From Ardenticatenaceae bacterium (GTDB taxonomy: Bacteria; Chloroflexota; Anaerolineae; Promineifilales; Promineifilaceae), in the NCBI GenBank assembly GCA_020634435.1, contig JACKBS010000013.1, forward strand, positions 1 through 64,000: a stretch of DNA of 64,000 bases. The letters are read 5' to 3'. A program made the position numbers and the translations under genes. Below are positions 42,482 to 52,017 of the stretch, piece by piece; position 1 is the stretch's first letter; the number at the start of each line of letters is the position of its first letter. The notes under the pieces were generated by a model. That model made no database searches and was not told the DNA's origin. It was given only the letters and a program-made list of their open reading frames with translations.

Positions 42482-43798
42482 ATGGCTGTAGATACCCCCA
42501 AGAACGTACGCAACCTGGTTTTGTATGAAATTTACGTGCGCAATCATGGCCCGAACGGCACCTTTGCCGATGTGACCAAAGATTTGCCGCGCATCCGCGA
42601 AATGGGCGTAGATTACGTCTGGTTTATGCCCATTCATCCCATTGGCCAGCTAAACAAAAAAGGTGGCCTGGGCTGCCCGTATTCGATTCAGAATTACTTT
42701 GAGGTGAATCCAGAATATGGCACCAAAAAAGAATTTGAGCTGATGGTGCAATATGCCCATGCGCTTGGCCTGAAAGTGATGATCGATGTGGTGTACAACC
42801 ACACGGCCCACGATGCCGTCACCGTGCAGACAAATCCAGAATGGTATCACTGTGATGAAAACGGCAGTCCCATCACCACGGTCCCTGAGTGGAGCGACGT
42901 CATTGATTTGCATTATCAGGACCCGGCATTGTGGGATTATCTGATCGACGCGCTGAAGCTGTGGGTGGGGCTGGGCGTGGATGGCTTCCGCTGCGACGTG
43001 GCCTCGATTGTGCCGCTGGCGTTTTGGCAGCGGGCGCGGCGTGAAGTGGCCGCCGTCAAGCCAGACGTGCTTTGGCTGGCAGAAAGCACCCACACCGGCT
43101 TCATCATCGATCGGCGGGCGCGCGGCCTCAGCGGCCACTCCGATGGTGAAATTCATGAAGCGTTTGATTTGTCGTACGACTACGATGTTTGGCCATTGTG
43201 GGACAAAGCGGTGGAGGAGCCAACGGCCGTTTCCGCCTATCTCACGGCCCTATGGTACCAAAAAGGAATCTACCCGGCGCACACCATCAAAATGCGCTGT
43301 GTAGAAAATCACGACCAGCCGCGCATTATGGCCAAGGCCCCCAGCCGGGCGCAGGCGCTGGCCTGGACCGCGTTCCAGGCGTTTAACGACGGCGCGTTTT
43401 TGCTCTACGGCGGGCAAGAAGCCGAAGAAACACACACGCCCAGCTTGTTTGACATCGACAAGGTGCGCTGGGGGATGTACGAATTGCAATCTTACCTGAC
43501 CAAATTGTGCCAGCTAAAAAAGGACCCGGTGCTGGTAGACGGCCGTTTCACCCTGCTCACTCCTGAACCGGCCATCACCGCCTTGTGGCAGGCAGAAAAT
43601 GAAGGGTTGTACGGCGTCTTCAATGTCTCGGGCGTGGTAGATGTGCAGCCGACACCGCTGCCGGACGGGGAGTATGTGGATTTGCTAAGCGATACGGCCG
43701 TTCTGGTGCGCGATGGGGAAATGGCGGTGCCGGATACGGCCGTTATCCTGCGTTTCCCTGGCGTTTTGGCCGATGTGGGGCCAAGAATCTGGTTGTAA
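42482..43798 (+). CDS. Alpha-amylase family (GH13) glycoside hydrolase
   Basis: A 438-residue enzyme with the GH13 conserved regions in order: MIDVVYNHTAHDA (region I), DGFRCDVASIVP (region II with the nucleophile Asp), LWLAESTH (region III Glu) and VENHDQPR (region IV with Asp). It lacks a signal peptide, so it should act on intracellular oligosaccharides or trehalose-type substrates. The C-terminal beta domain is short (LYGVFNVSGVVDVQPTPLPDGEYVDLLSDT). Exact specificity is not determined. It starts after a composite intergenic palindrome. Confidence 0.9.
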   Translation: MAVDTPKNVRNLVLYEIYVRNHGPNGTFADVTKDLPRIREMGVDYVWFMPIHPIGQLNKKGGLGCPYSIQNYFEVNPEYGTKKEFELMVQYAHALGLKVMIDVVYNHTAHDAVTVQTNPEWYHCDENGSPITTVPEWSDVIDLHYQDPALWDYLIDALKLWVGLGVDGFRCDVASIVPLAFWQRARREVAAVKPDVLWLAESTHTGFIIDRRARGLSGHSDGEIHEAFDLSYDYDVWPLWDKAVEEPTAVSAYLTALWYQKGIYPAHTIKMRCVENHDQPRIMAKAPSRAQALAWTAFQAFNDGAFLLYGGQEAEETHTPSLFDIDKVRWGMYELQSYLTKLCQLKKDPVLVDGRFTLLTPEPAITALWQAENEGLYGVFNVSGVVDVQPTPLPDGEYVDLLSDTAVLVRDGEMAVPDTAVILRFPGVLADVGPRIWL

Positions 43799-43886
43799 AC
43801 AACGGCCAAAATGGCCTGCTTCCCCTGCCTCTCTGATTATGTTAAAATGATTCCCGACGTTATGTATATTTCTCAGGGAAAGTAGT

Positions 43887-45671
43887 ATGGCAACAAAGGC
43901 GGAATTTCTAGAGCAGCATCCCCTCTTCAAAGAGCTGACTGAAGAGGAAATTGAGGCGCTGGCCCAAATTACAGATGAAGTGCGCTACGAAAATGGGGCG
44001 ATGGTCGCCTACCAGGGTGACGTGGCTGACTCGCTGTACATTGTGAAAAGCGGCCGTTTGTATGCCGAAGCCCGCAAAAACGACATCGAAAACGACTCCT
44101 ACGTGGTAAGCAGTAAAAATTACCTGACGGGCGACTACTTTGGCGAAGATTGGTTGTTTGTGCCCAACGTACACCCCGCCAACGTCAAAGCCGATTCGCG
44201 CCAGGGCAACCCGGCGATCTTGCTCATCATCACTGGCACCAACTTTGTCCGCTTTCTTAACCAGTATCCGCAAGCGCTGCCTAACCTTGCCCCTGAAGTT
44301 GAAATGGTGGATGAGGAAGAGCGCGTTGTCGGTGGGTTAACCGATGAGGCATTTGCCGAAGCGCAAAAGCTGTTTGCCAAAGCCAAACGTCGCCGCTCCG
44401 TCATCAGCATTTTGCCCGATGAGCTGGTGCAGTACAGCGCTCGGCGCAGCCGCTGGTACCTGCTGGTACAAATCTTTCTTCCGCTCTTCCTGATGATTGT
44501 CATTCCCGGTGGCCTTCTGTACTTTTTTGGTACACAACCCTCCGATGCTTTCCTGTACCGGCTGCGGTTTTGGGTGCCCGGTATTTTGTTCATTGTGTTG
44601 TTTGGCGTGTTGCTGTTCCAGGTTTTGGATTGGTCCAACGATTATTTTGTCGTGACTAACAAGCGGGTGGTGCATCGTGAGTTTGACCTGCGCACTTTTC
44701 GAGTTGACATAAAAACGGCGCGGATTGATCAGGTGCAAAGTGTGGAAATCTTAAAGCCCACGTTTGTGTCTAACCTGCTTAACTTTGGTACGGCCCGCAT
44801 TACCACTGCGTCGGCTTTTGGCACCATCTTTTTTGACAATATCGACAATCCGATCCGTGTAAAAGATACGCTGGATCGCCAGAGCAAGATGGTGAAAACG
44901 CTGGATGCCAGCCGTGAGCAGACGCTGTTGCGGCAAACGTTTGGTGAGCATTTTGCGGTACGGCCGCAGTACGAACCTGTCGGTGAAAAAGCGGCCCCGC
45001 TGCCGCCCATCCGGCCTGCCTACGAAGATAGTTTCTGGTATCGCCTGCGCCAGCGCTACTACTGGCGCGTGGAAACCGAAAACGCCATCATTTACCGCAA
45101 GCATTTTATTGTGCTGATCATCGAATCGGCCATTCCGATTGGGCTGGCGCTACTGGGTCTTTTGCTGACTTTTGTGTTGATTTACTACTTCCAGTTTACC
45201 TTCCGCCAGCTGCTGCCCTTTTTGATTTTTGGCTATGCCATTGACATTTTTTGGCTGGTCTGGCGCGTGGAGGATTGGCGCAACGATATGTTCCAGCTAA
45301 CCGACCGGCTGATTGTGGATATTGATAGACGGCCGTTTGGCTTTGGTGAAAGTCGTAAACAGGCTTTGCTGAGCAACATCCAAAACGTCAACGCCTACAC
45401 ACCGGGGCTCGTCCACACCATTTTTAACTATGGCAATGTGGAAATTGAAACGGCGGGCGCTGAAAGCAACCTGGTTTTTGAAAACATTCCCTATCCCAGC
45501 GTGATCCAAAGCGATATTTTTGCCCAGCTGGAAAATATGTTGGAACAGCAAAATCGTCGCCAGCGCGGTACGCGCCACAAAGAGTATGCGCTGCTGCTGG
45601 ACGTGTACAAGCAAACCATGGAGCAAGACCGCATCCCCGACCGCACGCCCGGCGATGTGCCGCCACTGTAA
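43887..45671 (+). CDS. Cyclic nucleotide-binding domain protein with two membrane-linked PH-like domains
   Basis: A 594-residue protein. Residues 10-140 form a cNMP-binding-type domain (LFKELTEEEIEALAQI, YQGDVADSLYIVKSGRLYAEA, GDYFGEDWLF), though the canonical phosphate-binding Arg is not evident. Then two similar units follow: a pair of membrane helices and a bacterial PH-like (bPH2/YdbS) domain. The first is LVQIFLPLFLMIVIPGG to NDYFVVTNKRVVHREFDLRT and IDQVQSVEI; the second is VLIIESAIPIGLALLGLLL to NDMFQLTDRLIVDIDRRPFGFGESRKQALLSNIQNV. It may sense a ligand at the membrane; no partner is adjacent. Confidence 0.8.
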   Translation: MATKAEFLEQHPLFKELTEEEIEALAQITDEVRYENGAMVAYQGDVADSLYIVKSGRLYAEARKNDIENDSYVVSSKNYLTGDYFGEDWLFVPNVHPANVKADSRQGNPAILLIITGTNFVRFLNQYPQALPNLAPEVEMVDEEERVVGGLTDEAFAEAQKLFAKAKRRRSVISILPDELVQYSARRSRWYLLVQIFLPLFLMIVIPGGLLYFFGTQPSDAFLYRLRFWVPGILFIVLFGVLLFQVLDWSNDYFVVTNKRVVHREFDLRTFRVDIKTARIDQVQSVEILKPTFVSNLLNFGTARITTASAFGTIFFDNIDNPIRVKDTLDRQSKMVKTLDASREQTLLRQTFGEHFAVRPQYEPVGEKAAPLPPIRPAYEDSFWYRLRQRYYWRVETENAIIYRKHFIVLIIESAIPIGLALLGLLLTFVLIYYFQFTFRQLLPFLIFGYAIDIFWLVWRVEDWRNDMFQLTDRLIVDIDRRPFGFGESRKQALLSNIQNVNAYTPGLVHTIFNYGNVEIETAGAESNLVFENIPYPSVIQSDIFAQLENMLEQQNRRQRGTRHKEYALLLDVYKQTMEQDRIPDRTPGDVPPL

Positions 45672-45758
45672 GCAAAGAGGTGACAGGTTGCAAGTTGCAG
45701 GTACGCCGCCTCTGTCAAGTCCTAAAATAAGTTGACACAAAATAGTGACTACTTCACA

Positions 45759-46574
45759 TCAGTTATCAAAATGAATTTCAGCAGGTTTAGCATAGCCCAA
45801 CGACAGATGTGGGCGATCATAGTTGTACAGCCAAACTGCTTCAGCCACCGCTTGCTGCGCGTGCGCCAAATTGACAAACAGGTCATCCAGACCATATTCG
45901 TTCTTTAAAATACCGTTCATGCGTTCTGCCAACGCGTTGTCATAGCAATTGCCCACCTCACCCATGCTGGGTAGCAAGCGGTGCTCTTGGAGACAGTCTC
46001 GATACGACCACGAGGTGTATTGCACCCCATGGTCAGAATGGTGAATCAATCCGGTCACCGGACAATGCGCCTGGTTGATGGCCAGCTGCAAGGCCCGCAG
46101 GCAACCTTCCGTGGCCAAAGAGGCCGAAATATCATAACCGACGATAAAGCGCGAAAACGCATCTGTGAGCAGCGCCAGATAGACAAAGCCTGTTTCCGTC
46201 GTGATGAAGGTGATGTCACCAACCCACGCCTGATGAGTGGTCGCCAACGTCAAACCAACTAGACGATTGGGACAACGCCAGGAGCCAGCTAAGGTGGTTC
46301 GCCGTCGATTACGCTTGGGCACAATCAACAAATTGTGGGCGCGTAGCAGGTCAAAAAAAGCATCCCGACCACGAGTAATCTCCAGGTTTTCCCAGCAGGG
46401 TCGCAGCTCATGGTACAGCTTGCGCCCGCCCATCTGGGGATGCAGCCGCCGTTTTTCTTTGACCAAGTTCAGGATGAGCTGATTTTCAGCTTCCTGCTGC
46501 TGTTGCCGCTGCTTGGCTTGAAAGTAGGCTTGGCGGCTGATGCCAAACCAGGTCACGGCGGCCTGAGTGGGCAC
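45759..46574 (-). CDS. IS3-family transposase OrfB (DDE domain)
   Basis: The 271-residue open frame covers the catalytic half of an IS3 transposase. It starts with the HTH_21 region (QLILNLVKEKRRLHPQMGGRKLYHEL) and has the DDE triad in WVGDITFI, HHSDHGVQY and NALAERMNGILKNEYG. The ATG given is the first in frame, but production is probably as an OrfAB fusion by -1 frameshifting at 46617-46624. This adds KKKFRQEIIDHIRQAGQ in front. Confidence 0.92.
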   Translation of the reverse strand: MPTQAAVTWFGISRQAYFQAKQRQQQQEAENQLILNLVKEKRRLHPQMGGRKLYHELRPCWENLEITRGRDAFFDLLRAHNLLIVPKRNRRRTTLAGSWRCPNRLVGLTLATTHQAWVGDITFITTETGFVYLALLTDAFSRFIVGYDISASLATEGCLRALQLAINQAHCPVTGLIHHSDHGVQYTSWSYRDCLQEHRLLPSMGEVGNCYDNALAERMNGILKNEYGLDDLFVNLAHAQQAVAEAVWLYNYDRPHLSLGYAKPAEIHFDN

Positions 46575-46597
46575 TTGGCCCGCTTGCCGGATATGGT

Positions 46598-46951
46598 CTA
46601 TGATTTCTTGCCGAAATTTTTTTTAAGGTCAACGCCCAAGGCGTCACTGGCCACCGTGAGCGTGGCTGCCAACATCCGGTTGTCCAAGGTGCTTTGCGCT
46701 AGCGCGGATTCCAGTTCCGCGACCCGTCGTTTGAGTGCTTTGATGCCCTGCTGGTCTTCAGCTGTTTGAATGACCACCAGTTCGGCACGGTAGCCGGAAC
46801 GGCCGTATTGCTCAATCCATCGTTGCACCGTTGTGTGTGCGCCAATGCCGTACTTGTTAAGCAAGCTGTAGATGCTGGCCCCGGCTTCGTACTCACGCAC
46901 GACTTGTTGTTTGAAGGCCAGGCTGTAACGTCTGACGGTTTCTTTTTTCAT
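46598..46951 (-). CDS. IS3-family transposase OrfA (helix-turn-helix)
   Basis: A 117-residue protein from ATG 46951 with the N-terminal HTH (RRYSLAFKQQVVREYEAGASIYSLLNKYGIGAHTTVQRWIEQYG) and a leucine-zipper-like helix (IKALKRRVAELESALAQSTLDNRMLAA). It ends KKNFGKKS in frame 0. The sequence encodes A8 on the minus strand (T8 at 46617-46624), the usual IS3 slippery run that shifts ribosomes into orfB. It contains one ACGGCCGT. Confidence 0.9.
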   Translation of the reverse strand: MKKETVRRYSLAFKQQVVREYEAGASIYSLLNKYGIGAHTTVQRWIEQYGRSGYRAELVVIQTAEDQQGIKALKRRVAELESALAQSTLDNRMLAATLTVASDALGVDLKKNFGKKS

Positions 46952-47010
46952 AAGGTTGCCCATCCTAAATGGTGATTATATCTGTCAACTATATTTAGGA
47001 CGGGTCACTC

Positions 47011-47075
47011 CCACTTCACTTGCCACTTTTCACTTTTTACTTTTCACCGGCCACTTCCCCTTGCCCACTCCCCTA
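47011..47075. repeat. Half of an intergenic word-palindrome split by the IS
   Basis: CCACTTCACTTGCCACTTTTCACTTTTTACTTTTCACC-type words lie here, while GGTGACAGGTTGCAAGTTGC words lie on the far side of the IS at about 45680-45712. Removing the IS and one CTC brings the two arms together as an imperfect hairpin. Confidence 0.55.
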
Positions 47076-47096
47076 TTCCGCAGATAATACAAAGTT

Positions 47097-47690
47097 ATGA
47101 GTGAACTGAAAATTGTAACCCTACCCGATGAGGTGCTGCGCATCAAAGCGCGTCCCGTTACCAAGTTCGACGACGCACTGCAAACCCTCATTGACGATAT
47201 GATTGAAACGATGCGCGTCGCCAACGGCGTGGGGCTGGCTGCGCCCCAAATTGGCCAATCGATCCAGCTGGCTGTCATTGAAACGCTGCCCAAATCAGAT
47301 GAAGAAGGCAACGATATTCCCGGCAGTCGGGAACTGTTTGTAATTGCCAACCCGCGCATAGTCTGGGAATCCCGCGAAGTGATTGACGGCATCGAAGGCT
47401 GTCTCTCGATTCCAGGGTATGTGGGCGAGGTGGAGCGCGCCTATGCTGTGCGCGTTCGTGCCCAAGATCGCCGGGGTAAGCCGGTTAAGCTGCGCCTGCG
47501 AGGCTGGACGGCTCGCATCTTCCAGCATGAAATTGACCATCTGAACGGCGTACTCTACATTGATAAGTTGACTGACCGCGAGAACTTCTGGACCGACGAG
47601 GAGTATTACGAAATGCGGCAGGCCGAGGCGGAAGCTGAAGATAGTGAAGAAGATGTAGAAGAAACGGCCGCTTCCAAACCCAACGAATAA
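47097..47690 (+). CDS. def: Peptide deformylase
   Basis: Removes the formyl group from the N-terminal methionine of new proteins. The 197-residue protein has the three metal/active-site motifs: GVGLAAPQIG (about 43-52), EGCLSIPG (Cys ligand) and QHEIDHLNG (two His ligands and the catalytic Glu). An acidic tail after residue 170 (EAEAEDSEEDVEETAAS) is an extra. An IS3 element sits about 90 bases upstream and may have changed its promoter. It is followed by gatC, gatA. Confidence 0.96.
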   Translation: MSELKIVTLPDEVLRIKARPVTKFDDALQTLIDDMIETMRVANGVGLAAPQIGQSIQLAVIETLPKSDEEGNDIPGSRELFVIANPRIVWESREVIDGIEGCLSIPGYVGEVERAYAVRVRAQDRRGKPVKLRLRGWTARIFQHEIDHLNGVLYIDKLTDRENFWTDEEYYEMRQAEAEAEDSEEDVEETAASKPNE

Positions 47691-47696
47691 TTAACT

Positions 47697-47755
47697 GTCA
47701 TTCCCGCGCAGGCGGGAATCCACCCATCATGGACTCCAGCCTACGCGGGAGTGAC
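47697..47755. repeat. GTCATTCCCGCG hairpin repeat
   Basis: GTCATTCCCGCG and its complement CGCGGGAGTGAC bracket inner CAGGCGGGAATCCA / TGGACTCCAGCCT words. It lies between def and gatC. The type is widespread in bacteria as a dispersed hairpin; here it may act in RNA processing. Confidence 0.7.
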
Positions 47756-47772
47756 AAACACAAGGATGTGCC

Positions 47773-48072
47773 ATGTCCCTAACCCTCGCCGATGTTGAAA
47801 AAATTGCCCACCTGGCCCGTTTGGAGCTGACTGAGGCTGAGAAACAGCAGTACCTGGAGCAGCTTTCCGCCATTTTGCACTACGCCGAGCGGCTCAATGA
47901 GCTGGACCTGAGCGACGTTCCCCCCACTTCCCACGCGATTGCCCAACAAAATATCATGCGGCCCGACGTGGCCGAACCGTCTTTACCAATGGACGACCTC
48001 CTCTTCAACGCCCCGCAGCAAAAAGAGAACCAGTTTGTGGTTCAGGCGGTGCTTGATGATGGAGGAGAGTAA
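47773..48072 (+). CDS. gatC: Aspartyl/glutamyl-tRNA amidotransferase subunit C
   Basis: The 99-residue small subunit of GatCAB, which converts Glu-tRNAGln or Asp-tRNAAsn to the amidated form. Typical features are LTLADVEKIAHLARLELTEAEKQQYLEQLSAILHYAERLNELDLSDVPPTSHA and the C-terminal MRPDV...LFNAPQQKENQFVVQAVL. It is followed 56 bases on by gatA; gatB is displaced 5 kb further. A GATGTGCC run precedes its ATG with no strong ribosome site. Confidence 0.95.
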   Translation: MSLTLADVEKIAHLARLELTEAEKQQYLEQLSAILHYAERLNELDLSDVPPTSHAIAQQNIMRPDVAEPSLPMDDLLFNAPQQKENQFVVQAVLDDGGE

Positions 48073-48118
48073 TTGAGTAATTAGGTAATTGATGCGTTTA
48101 ATTACCCAATTACCTCAC
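48069..48118. repeat. Intergenic palindrome of GTAATTG words
   Basis: GAGTAATTGAGTAATTAGGTAATT is answered by AATTACCCAATTACCTC. This 50-bp imperfect hairpin fills the gatC-gatA gap and overlaps the gatC stop region. Confidence 0.7.
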
Positions 48119-48128
48119 CAAAACACCA

Positions 48129-49565
<1,437 letters not shown>

Positions 49566-49588
<23 letters not shown>

Positions 49589-49650
49589 TCGGTGAACGGT
49601 GGTTAACTGCTTACCGATTACGGATAACGGATTACCGAACACCGAAACAC
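49566..49650. repeat. CGGTAATCGG word palindrome overlapping the gatA end
   Basis: Tandem CGGTAATCGGTGAA words run into complementary CTTACCGATTACGGATAACGG words. The first bases are translated as the GatA C-terminus. It is the same family as at 19170-19242. Confidence 0.75.
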
Positions 49651-49660
49651 GGAGCACACT

Positions 49661-50662
49661 ATGAAAGTCATCATCCCCCTCGCTGGTTTTGGCACCCGGA
49701 TGCGGCCCCACACCTGGAGCCGCGCCAAGCCGCTGCTGAATGTGGCGGGCAACACGATCATTGGCCATTTACTCAATTTGATGGCGGAAATCACTACGGA
49801 AGAGGTGATTTTTGTGGTGGGCTACAAAGGTGACGAGATTGAAGCGTGGATTCGTGAGCATTATCCGCATCTGAACGCTCATTTTGTGGTGCAGGAAGAG
49901 GCGCTGGGGCAAGCGCACGCCATCTGGATGTGCCGCGACTTCCTGGATGACGGCGAAGTGCTGGTAGCCTTTGGCGATGGCATCGTGGATGCGAAGTACA
50001 CAGAAATTGCCGAACCGGGTGTGGACGGCGTGATTTTGGTGCAGGAGATGGAAGATCCGCGCACCTTTGGCGTGGTGGTGACGGATGAAAATGACGTGGT
50101 GCACGATTTTATCGAGAAGCCGAGCACGATGGAACACAAGCAAGTGCTGGCGGGGATTTACTGGTTTAAGAACGGCCGTATTCTCCGCGACGCCATCCAA
50201 ACTATCATCGAAGAAGAGCGCCAGACCAAGGGCGAATATTATCTGGTGGATGCGTATCACGTGATGCTGGAGCAGGGCGCGGTGATCAAGGCCAAGCCGA
50301 CCATTTTCTGGCTGGATGCAGGCAAGCCAGACTTTATGTTAAGCACAAACCAAAAGCTTCTGGCGCTGGGTTACGGCACCGACGATGCCATCGACCGCAG
50401 CTATGCCGAGGATTTTACGGCGTTGCCACCGGTGTTTTTGCATGAAACGGCCGTCATCGATCAATGCGTCATCGGCCCGTTTGTGAGCATCGAGGCAGGC
50501 GCAACGGTGAAAAATAGCGTCATTCGCAACAGCATCATCGACGCGGGTGCGTATATCGAGAACTGCGTGCTGGATGGTGCGCTCATTGGCGAAAATGCTC
50601 GCATCGTTGGCCAGCCCAAGGCGATGTTTATTGGCGATAATTCCAATGTAGAAGTTGGTTAG
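49661..50662 (+). CDS. Sugar-phosphate nucleotidyltransferase
   Basis: A 333-residue NDP-sugar pyrophosphorylase-type enzyme, which activates a sugar 1-phosphate with an NTP. The signature loop is IPLAGFGTRMRPHTWSRAKPLLNVAG (residues 4-29), followed by VAFGDGIVD (metal Asp), GVILVQEMEDPRTFGVV, FIEKPS and KGEYYLVDAYHVML. The C-terminal 80 residues are left-handed beta-helix repeats (VIDQCVIGPFVSIEAGATVKNSVIRNSIIDAGAYI). This is the RmlA/GlmU-like group. The sugar is not identified. It sits between gatA and the aminotransferase. Confidence 0.9.
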   Translation: MKVIIPLAGFGTRMRPHTWSRAKPLLNVAGNTIIGHLLNLMAEITTEEVIFVVGYKGDEIEAWIREHYPHLNAHFVVQEEALGQAHAIWMCRDFLDDGEVLVAFGDGIVDAKYTEIAEPGVDGVILVQEMEDPRTFGVVVTDENDVVHDFIEKPSTMEHKQVLAGIYWFKNGRILRDAIQTIIEEERQTKGEYYLVDAYHVMLEQGAVIKAKPTIFWLDAGKPDFMLSTNQKLLALGYGTDDAIDRSYAEDFTALPPVFLHETAVIDQCVIGPFVSIEAGATVKNSVIRNSIIDAGAYIENCVLDGALIGENARIVGQPKAMFIGDNSNVEVG

Positions 50663-50667
50663 TAGAG

Positions 50668-50781
50668 CGGACGCAGAGAGCAGTGAGAGGGATGGCCTAA
50701 GGCCCTAGAGACCGCTGAGAAAACGAAGAAAACCTCTTTATTCTCTGCGATCTCGCTTCTTTCTCCCTTATCTCTGCGTCC
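50668..50781. repeat. GGACGCAGAGAG / CTCTGCGTCC intergenic palindrome
   Basis: Words GGACGCAGAGAGC and GAGACCGCTGAG on the left are mirrored by TTCTCTGCGATCTC and TTATCTCTGCGTCC on the right. It shares vocabulary with the second half of the repeat at 3800-3862. Confidence 0.7.
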
Positions 50782-50800
50782 AAAATTGAAGGAGATCACC

Positions 50801-51964
50801 ATGCGTAACTTTATTTCGGACCGGGTCGCGGCCACGCCGCCGTCGGGGATTCGTAAATTTTTTGATATTGCCGCCACCATGAAGGACGTGATTTCGTTGG
50901 GCATTGGCGAGCCGGATTTTGTGACGCCGCAGCCGATCTTGCAGGCGGGTATCGACAGTTTGCAGCGGGGCGAGACGGCCTACACGTCCAACAGCGGTAC
51001 GGCCGAACTGCGCACGGCGCTTAGCCAGCACCTGAACAAGCTGTACAAGGTGCAGTATGACCCCGCTGACGAGATTATCGTGACGGTGGGGGTGAGTGAG
51101 GCGCTGTATTTGGTGATGACGGCCGTTCTCAATCCCGGCGACGAAGTGATCATTCCCGAACCCAGCTTTGTCTCCTACGCGCCAGAGGTGAGCTTTGCCG
51201 GGGGCGTGCCCGTGGCCGTGCCCACCTACGTGAAGGACAATTTCCAGGTGACGGCCGAAACGATCGAAGCGGCCATCACGCCCAAAACGAAGGCAATTTT
51301 GCTGGGCTATCCGAACAATCCCACAGGTGCGGTGATGACACGAGAGGTGATGTTGGAAGTAACGGCCGTTGCCGAACAGCACGATCTCCTCATTATCTCC
51401 GACGAAATTTACGACCGGTTGGTGTACGGCATCGAGCACGTCTGTGTACCCGCCCTGCCGGGGATGCGCGAGCGCACCGTGCTGCTGGGCGGCTTTAGCA
51501 AAGATTACGCGATGACCGGTTGGCGCATCGGCTACGCCTGAGCCCCCGCTGACATTTTGGCCGCCATGCGCAAGGTGCACCAATACACCATCATGTCTGC
51601 GCCCACCACTGGCCAAGCGGCTGCCCTGGCCGCGCTCACGCCCGTTGGTGATCGCTACGTCGAGGAAATGCGCCAAGAGTACGACCGCCGCCGCAGGTTG
51701 ATTGTGGATGGCTTTAACACGCTGGGGATGGACTGCTTTGAGCCGCGTGGCGCGTTTTACGCCTTCCCCTCCATTGCCAAAACCGGCATGAGCAGCGACG
51801 ACTTCGCCATGCGCCTGCTGGATGAAGAAGAGGTGGCAATGGTTCCAGGCGACGCGTTTGGGGCCAGCGGTGCAGGCTTCGTCCGCGCCAGCTACGCCAC
51901 CGCCTACGAAAAAATCGAAGAAGCCCTCAACCGGCTGGAGCGTTTTATGCGCCGGCATGGATAA
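50801..51964 (+). CDS. Class I/II aminotransferase with an in-frame TGA
   Basis: A PLP-dependent aminotransferase of 387 codons if read through TGA at 51539-51541 (codon 247). The family marks are ISLGIGEPDF, YTSNSGTAELRTALSQHL, GYPNNPTGAV, ISDEIYDRLVYG and the Schiff-base Lys234 in GGFSKDYAMTGWRIGYA. Directly after comes [TGA]-APADILAAMRKVHQYTIMSAPTTGQAA, fully family-like. Relatives have Cys, Ala or Gly at this place, so one base change (TGC to TGA) explains it. No convincing SECIS-like hairpin follows. The start at 50801 has a GAAGGAG site. Confidence 0.85.
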
Positions 51965-52017
51965 ATGTAATAACAGTAACTGCTGAATTAGTTAATTGAG
52001 GACTCCGTGATATTAGC

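Larger units (their letters stand above)
45713..47007 (-). mobile_element. IS3-family insertion sequence, complete, 1,295 bp
   Basis: The ends are imperfect inverted repeats: TGTCAAGTCCTAAAATAAGT on the left, and TGACCCGTCCTAAATATAGT as read inward from the right. A CTC triplet (45710-45712 and 47008-47010) flanks the element as a 3-bp target duplication. It carries orfA and orfB on the minus strand joined by an A8 slippage site. It inserted in an intergenic word-palindrome upstream of def. All catalytic residues are present, so it may still be active. Confidence 0.9.

Noticed and set aside
51539..51600. SECIS-like element after the aminotransferase TGA
   Set aside because: Only 3-4 bp stems could be drawn at suitable distance and no G-led apical loop was found, so selenocysteine is not supported there.
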